A stretch of 64,000 bases of DNA. Origin: Rhizobiales bacterium 62-47. GTDB taxonomy: Bacteria; Pseudomonadota; Alphaproteobacteria; Rhizobiales; Xanthobacteraceae. Numbering within the stretch: position 1 is the stretch's first letter; each line of letters begins with the position of its first letter. The notes under the pieces are model-generated. The model was not told the DNA's origin and made no database searches. It saw nothing but the letters and a program-made list of their open reading frames with translations. The stretch is from NCBI GenBank assembly GCA_001899255.1, contig MKVX01000020.1:62001-126000 (forward strand). Reading direction: 5' to 3'. This document shows, one piece after another, positions 60,814 to 64,000 of this stretch. Both the position numbers and the translations under genes were made by a program.

Positions 60814-60995
60814 CGCTCTGCCTTCCGCATTCGGGGATCTGCGTTGCAACCGGTGCCGGCCCGCAATCAGACCGATATCCATCGGCCCTCGCACTCGAAT
60901 GATGGATCGTGACCGGTGGATCGCGCCTCCGGCAGCTCGACTCGATACGAGAGCAACGATGCGCAAAACGTTCGCAGGCCCTTCGCCCGTCAGCC

Positions 60996-61009
60996 TTGAT
61001 ACAGATCAA
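60996..61009. promoter_or_regulatory. FixK/FNR box, exact (GNAT gene)
   Basis: TTGATACAGATCAA lies 59 bases before ATG 61069, in class II position for the acetyltransferase gene. Confidence 0.75.
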
Positions 61010-61068
61010 GCGCCACCGAGACGTCACATGGCTTCGATTGATATCGATTCCCGGTGAGAGCACGCCAC

Positions 61069-61590
61069 ATGTCAGACCTGGCCAATTACTCCGCGCACGA
61101 AGTCCTCAAGAATGGCTGTTCAATAGAAATTCGCGCATTGCAGCCGGAAGATGAACCCGACATGCTTACGGCGGTCGGAAAGACCAGTCCCCAGTCGTTA
61201 CGGCGCCGATTTTTCGCGCCCAAGAATAGCTTTTCGCAGAAGGAGCGCTCCTTCTTCATGAAAATCGACTTCAGCAATCACATTGCGCTCGTCGCGCTTC
61301 ATGAGGAGGGTAGCGAGCATCTGATCGTGTGCGGTGGACGGTATATCGTCACCTCGCCCGGAACAGCCGAATTGGCATTAATTGTCATCGATCAATGGCA
61401 GGGACGTGGTATCGGTTCGCTTTTGCTGCGCCACCTCATTGGGATCGCGCAAAATCGCGGCGTAACGAAACTGATCGCTGAGGTCTTACCGGAAAACGCC
61501 GCAATGCTCACAGTGTTTCGGAAATTTGGCTTTCGAACCGTACCCGGCTCGGATCCGCAAACGATCCATCTGTCTCTCAAGTTCACGTGA
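61069..61590 (+). CDS. GNAT-family N-acetyltransferase
   Basis: A 173-residue acetyltransferase. Motif A is present as ALIVIDQWQGRGIGSLLLRHL (acetyl-CoA binding R/Q-x-x-G-x-G), and LPENAAMLTVFRKFGF is motif B. Its N-terminal phrase SIEIRALQPEDEPDML and RRRFFAPKNSFSQKERSFF resemble the GNAT domain of the large synthetase fusion at 44302-46995, so it may be a free-standing protein acetyltransferase of the Pat type. ATG 61069 is preceded by GAGAG; GTG 61054 is possible. FixK box 59 bases upstream. Confidence 0.82.
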   Translation: MSDLANYSAHEVLKNGCSIEIRALQPEDEPDMLTAVGKTSPQSLRRRFFAPKNSFSQKERSFFMKIDFSNHIALVALHEEGSEHLIVCGGRYIVTSPGTAELALIVIDQWQGRGIGSLLLRHLIGIAQNRGVTKLIAEVLPENAAMLTVFRKFGFRTVPGSDPQTIHLSLKFT

Positions 61591-61641
61591 GCGACGCTCC
61601 CTGGCGCGTCACCCATTCGCTTGTCGGTCACCGGCGCACGA

Positions 61642-62055
61642 CTACAGCGTGCAGCGAGTGTAATTCATCGACATTCCCGGCACCTCAGGAATTATTCGGG
61701 AAATATTATTGTCATCGATAACCGTCAGATTGAATACAACACTCGATGTCATGATGCCGGTCGCGCAAGATGACGCGAGTCGAATGTTATTGCCGTCCTG
61801 CGTTCTCGATTCAATCGTGCACTGGGCAGCCTTCGCCTTGATTTGCTTGCCATTGATGATGAAGCCCGAGCCGTAGAAATCGGAAAGGTCAGTGAACGCG
61901 ATTTGATCGCCTTTCTTCGTGAACAAAAGTTTGCAAAGGTCAGACTGCGTCGTCCAGGCGCCTGTTAGCTCGATCGCCTGACTCGGAACCGAAAGCAAAA
62001 TGGCCGAGCCGAAAAGGACGACTCCAAAAGCTGACAATCGGCCGACATTAGACAT
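61642..62055 (-). CDS. Exported hypothetical protein (small beta-rich domain)
   Basis: A 137-residue protein with a signal peptide ending ..VPSQA. The mature start IELTGAWTTQSDLCKLLF suggests a secreted lipocalin-like or small barrel domain; four cysteines could form two disulfides. GAGGAG lies six bases before ATG 62055, which I prefer over ATG 62061 because that one abuts the ribosome site. It is the last gene of the set beginning at 63290, whose first member also begins with a LTGAY/W motif. Confidence 0.65.
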   Translation of the reverse strand: MSNVGRLSAFGVVLFGSAILLSVPSQAIELTGAWTTQSDLCKLLFTKKGDQIAFTDLSDFYGSGFIINGKQIKAKAAQCTIESRTQDGNNIRLASSCATGIMTSSVVFNLTVIDDNNISRIIPEVPGMSMNYTRCTL

Positions 62056-62136
62056 GCTCATCTCCTCAAATTGAACCGGAAGTCATACTGGCTCTGATCG
62101 ACGCATACCGGTTGGCCCCGGCGATGAAGTATCGGA

Positions 62137-62454
62137 TCAATGCCCCGCCTCCAGTTGATCCATGGCGACATGAAAAAACTCATTCATTTTTTGACCGACC
62201 TGCTCGGCTGAAATACCTTTTTGGAAAAGATCGTCTGCAACTTTGCGCAACGTGTCGTCATCGCTTTGATTTCCGATATCTGCCGTAACAAGTTCGTTTG
62301 CGTAGGAAATGGCTGCCTGGCCTCTCAGGTCTAACAGGTCGGCAGCCCAACTACCCAACAGTTTGTTGCGTCTCGCGATGGCTTTGAACTTCAATTCTTC
62401 GTCGTGGATGAATTTCGCTTCGAAGCCCTTCTCACGCTTGTCGAACGTTGTCAT
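62137..62454 (-). CDS. ATP synthase inhibitor subunit zeta-like protein (DUF1476)
   Basis: A 105-residue protein with the alphaproteobacterial zeta-subunit pattern: the N-terminal inhibitory segment MTTFDKREKGFEAKFIHDEE, then KFKAIARRNKLLGSWAADLL. In Paracoccus this protein blocks the hydrolytic direction of F1-ATPase by inserting its N-terminus. The C-terminal half (MNEFFHVAMDQLEAGH) looks more divergent than the N-terminal half. It lies next to an epsilon-like gene but far from any other F1Fo genes in the window. A main copy is expected elsewhere, so this may be a condition-specific paralogue. Confidence 0.83.
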   Translation of the reverse strand: MTTFDKREKGFEAKFIHDEELKFKAIARRNKLLGSWAADLLDLRGQAAISYANELVTADIGNQSDDDTLRKVADDLFQKGISAEQVGQKMNEFFHVAMDQLEAGH

Positions 62455-62517
62455 GATCCCGATCCCACATCCAGCTTTGCACGTCTCTTGAAATCCGACC
62501 CTGACATCCGCAGCGCT

Positions 62518-62931
62518 TCAGAAAGCGGTCGTGGGGGCCAAGGTCGTGTGAATCGATTTGTAGTGATCGAGCTGCGCAATCGCGCGATCAAGTCCATCAC
62601 CCTTCTGCTCCGCCAATCCTTCCTTGATTTCGTCGATCTGAGTCTTGAGGCCGGCGAGATCAAAGTCTTCGGCCGAGATAGCGGAATCTGCCAATATCGT
62701 AAGGTCGTCCAGCGAGAACTCAGCCACGCCACCGAGCACGACAAACTTTTCGCGGCCGCTCCCCGCGATGACGGTCACGATACCCGGGCGAAGCATCGCA
62801 ACGATCGGTGCATGGCCGGCAAGTACGCCAAGATCGCCCTCGGCACTCGGCGGCGCTCCACTCCGGCACAAGAACATTCTGCTCCATGAACCGGATTCAG
62901 TGTCTACAGGCTTGCTCACAGCCGTACCCAA
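62518..62931 (-). CDS. ATP synthase epsilon-like protein with abnormal N-terminus
   Basis: Residues from SAEGDLGVLAGHAPIVAMLR onward match the epsilon subunit, including VVLGGVAEFSLDDLTILAD and a C-terminal helical pair. The N-terminal beta strands are not canonical: between the SG that normally opens the second strand and PSAEGD about five residues are missing, and the region before it does not resemble FELVSPEK. The start is TTG 62931, or ATG 62877 with GGAG just upstream. This is either a decaying copy or a deliberately shortened regulatory version. It is followed by the zeta-like gene. Confidence 0.7.
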   Translation of the reverse strand: MGTAVSKPVDTESGSWSRMFLCRSGAPPSAEGDLGVLAGHAPIVAMLRPGIVTVIAGSGREKFVVLGGVAEFSLDDLTILADSAISAEDFDLAGLKTQIDEIKEGLAEQKGDGLDRAIAQLDHYKSIHTTLAPTTAF

Positions 62932-62936
62932 TCTGA

Positions 62937-63290
62937 TTACTTTCGACGACGTCCTTCCGTCGGCACTCCGAGGTCACGTTGCCAGATCGTGCCGTTGTCG
63001 AATTGAATCAACATGCCATCTGGAGAAAACACGGCGCCTTCGTTCCAGCTATCGATCCAGATCCTGGTTCTCGGCGAAAACCAATCCGGCCAAGCCCGCG
63101 CTGATTCACCTGCCTCGTTCAGAAGATTCAGGTCGGCGCCGTTCTGCGTGATATAGGCAGAGTTTCCGACCAATCCCAAACGACACGTTTGGATACACCT
63201 GTATGCGCCGGTGAGATTGACTGACTGCGCCGAGGCTTGGGTTACAGCAAGGATTGCAAAGGCTCCGATAATCGACAGTAGTCTTCTCAT
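62937..63290 (-). CDS. Exported hypothetical protein
   Basis: A 117-residue protein, signal peptide MRRLLSIIGAFAILAVTQAS ending ..AQ. The mature part begins VNLTGAYRCIQTCRLGLVG and has two close cysteines that may form a disulfide, and a Trp-rich middle (WPDWFSPRTRIWIDSW). Family not recognised; similar in size and layout to the protein at 61642. The next gene begins within six bases of its stop, so it probably heads the epsilon-zeta transcript. An exact FixK box lies 95 bases upstream. Confidence 0.65.
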   Translation of the reverse strand: MRRLLSIIGAFAILAVTQASAQSVNLTGAYRCIQTCRLGLVGNSAYITQNGADLNLLNEAGESARAWPDWFSPRTRIWIDSWNEGAVFSPDGMLIQFDNGTIWQRDLGVPTEGRRRK

Positions 63291-63385
63291 TGGAGATCGC
63301 TCCGCTGTTCAGGTGAACCAACCGTGGCGCGAGACGGCTGCCACAATCCGACGCGGAAGAAATATTCTATCAGCGGCGCAATCTC

Positions 63386-63399
63386 TTGATCTGGGTCAA
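63386..63399. promoter_or_regulatory. FixK/FNR box, exact (epsilon-zeta operon)
   Basis: TTGATCTGGGTCAA lies 95 bases before the gene starting at 63290, somewhat further than the usual 45-70, so a longer leader is implied. A short plus-strand frame starts here but has no ribosome site. Confidence 0.7.
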
Positions 63400-63559
63400 G
63401 CCAAGAGCCGCAAATCCACGCTCCGTCGCCTTTCGCGGTCGCGGGATTATCATGGCCATCGGCTCGGAGTCGGACGATGGGCGGCAGTATCCCATTCGGG
63501 TTCTGACGTCTGAAAGCTTGTTTGCCGCATCATCACATGACAAAGGCGGCGCACTCGCA

Positions 63560-64000
63560 TCAGATCGTATTCGGTATCTTTGCTGATCGATCGCGGACGA
63601 ATTGAATGATGCGGTTTTTGTTCTTGTCGATCTCTTCATCCCGCGCAATCACCGCCAGCACCGCTGTCAGCTGATCTTTCCGGCCAAAAAACGGAATCGC
63701 GATGGCGCAGACCTGAGGCGTTAGATGCCCACGGTTGATGGCGAAATGCGCGCGCCTGATCTCGTCCAGCGCCTCCTTGAGGGCCTTTCGGCTACGAACG
63801 ATCGAGTCGGTGCGGTCGCGAGCGGCAAACGCTTCATCGACAAGCGGCCGGGTGATCACCGCCGGCAGCAGCGCACAGAACACCAATCCCGTGGCCGTCG
63901 CGAGCGTTGGAAGCACCGCACCGACTTTCATGGTCATGATGACCGGCTGGCTGCTGTCTTCGACATGGACGATGGTCGGGCCTTTGTTACCCCAGACCGA
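63560..64000 (-). CDS. IclR-family transcriptional regulator (C-terminal part, gene runs off the window)
   Basis: Only the last 146 residues are inside the window; the frame is open to base 64000. The visible sequence is the IclR effector domain, opening SVWGNKGPTIVHVEDSSQPV, with MTMKVGAVLPTLATATGLVF, VCAIAIPFFGRKDQLTAVLA and a closing helix. The DNA-binding N-terminus lies beyond the edge. IclR regulators commonly sense aromatic or short organic acids. Its relation to the FixK island is unknown; it converges towards the 63386 box region rather than being driven from it. Confidence 0.85.
   Translation of the reverse strand, partial: SVWGNKGPTIVHVEDSSQPVIMTMKVGAVLPTLATATGLVFCALLPAVITRPLVDEAFAARDRTDSIVRSRKALKEALDEIRRAHFAINRGHLTPQVCAIAIPFFGRKDQLTAVLAVIARDEEIDKNKNRIIQFVRDRSAKIPNTI

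Noticed and set aside
62518-62931. Treating the epsilon-like gene as a standard atpC of the main ATP synthase
   Set aside because: No other F1Fo genes are adjacent and the first strands are abnormal, so it is listed as an epsilon-like copy.
63386-63586. 66-codon plus-strand frame near the window end
   Set aside because: It starts within the FixK box, has no ribosome site, and reads as basic low-complexity sequence overlapping the IclR gene end.
1-64000. tRNA, rRNA, CRISPR arrays, prophage or transposase genes
   Set aside because: No cloverleaf-like GTTCGANNC/CCA patterns, regular spaced repeats, integrase or transposase motifs were seen on either strand.

Overview
The window looks like chromosome of a high-GC alphaproteobacterium of the Bradyrhizobium / Rhodopseudomonas / Afipia type (Nitrobacteraceae). 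The best evidence is the block fixL-fixJ-receiver-fixK at 55.0-58.5 kb. Its FixL has haem-PAS His200 and Arg220 and phospho-acceptor His291, the numbering I recall for Bradyrhizobium FixL, and its FixK has the DNA-binding-domain cysteine (Cys179) typical of FixK2. I saw no rRNA, tRNA, CRISPR array, prophage or intact insertion sequence.

Region 1 (about 1-10 kb, plus strand): a urea import and ATP-dependent degradation block, urtB-urtC-urtD-urtE, then urea carboxylase and allophanate hydrolase. The urtA substrate-binding gene would lie just outside the window. A GG-N10-GC (sigma-54-like) element sits upstream of the carboxylase. A predicted beta-barrel protein gene follows.

Region 2 (11.1-22.8 kb, all minus strand): a compact 11-gene operon, livH-livM-livG-livF, crotonase, ADP-forming acyl-CoA synthetase, GntR/FCD regulator, periplasmic binding protein, MFS transporter, second crotonase and an Old Yellow Enzyme-type reductase. 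It probably imports and CoA-activates a small organic acid I cannot name. A TTGT-CA-ACAA operator overlaps the -35 of its predicted promoter.

Region 3 (22.8-27.5 kb): exported hypothetical protein, a serine protease overlapping an OpgC-type membrane protein, small proteins, and a 464-base non-coding stretch with mutually exclusive hairpins.

Region 4 (27-64 kb): a low-oxygen / dormancy island. It holds an L-isoaspartyl methyltransferase-erythromycin esterase fusion, nitroreductase, ChaB-like protein, NUDIX hydrolase, PHA synthase, hemN, a P-type cation ATPase, three universal stress proteins, c-type cytochromes, an Mla-type lipid transporter, an acyl-CoA synthetase-acetyltransferase fusion, three CBS proteins (two with BON domains), a BON protein, Hsp20 (frameshifted), alcohol dehydrogenase, an APH-AAA kinase, a CHAD protein, fixLJ-receiver-fixK, and an operon with ATP-synthase epsilon-like and zeta-like (DUF1476) proteins. 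I read 14 exact TTGA-N6-TCAA FixK/FNR boxes and three one-mismatch versions here. Most lie 45-70 bases upstream of start codons, as expected for class II activation. The gene content closely parallels the DosR dormancy regulon of Mycobacterium tuberculosis, apparently rewired to FixLJ-FixK. The window ends inside an IclR-family regulator.
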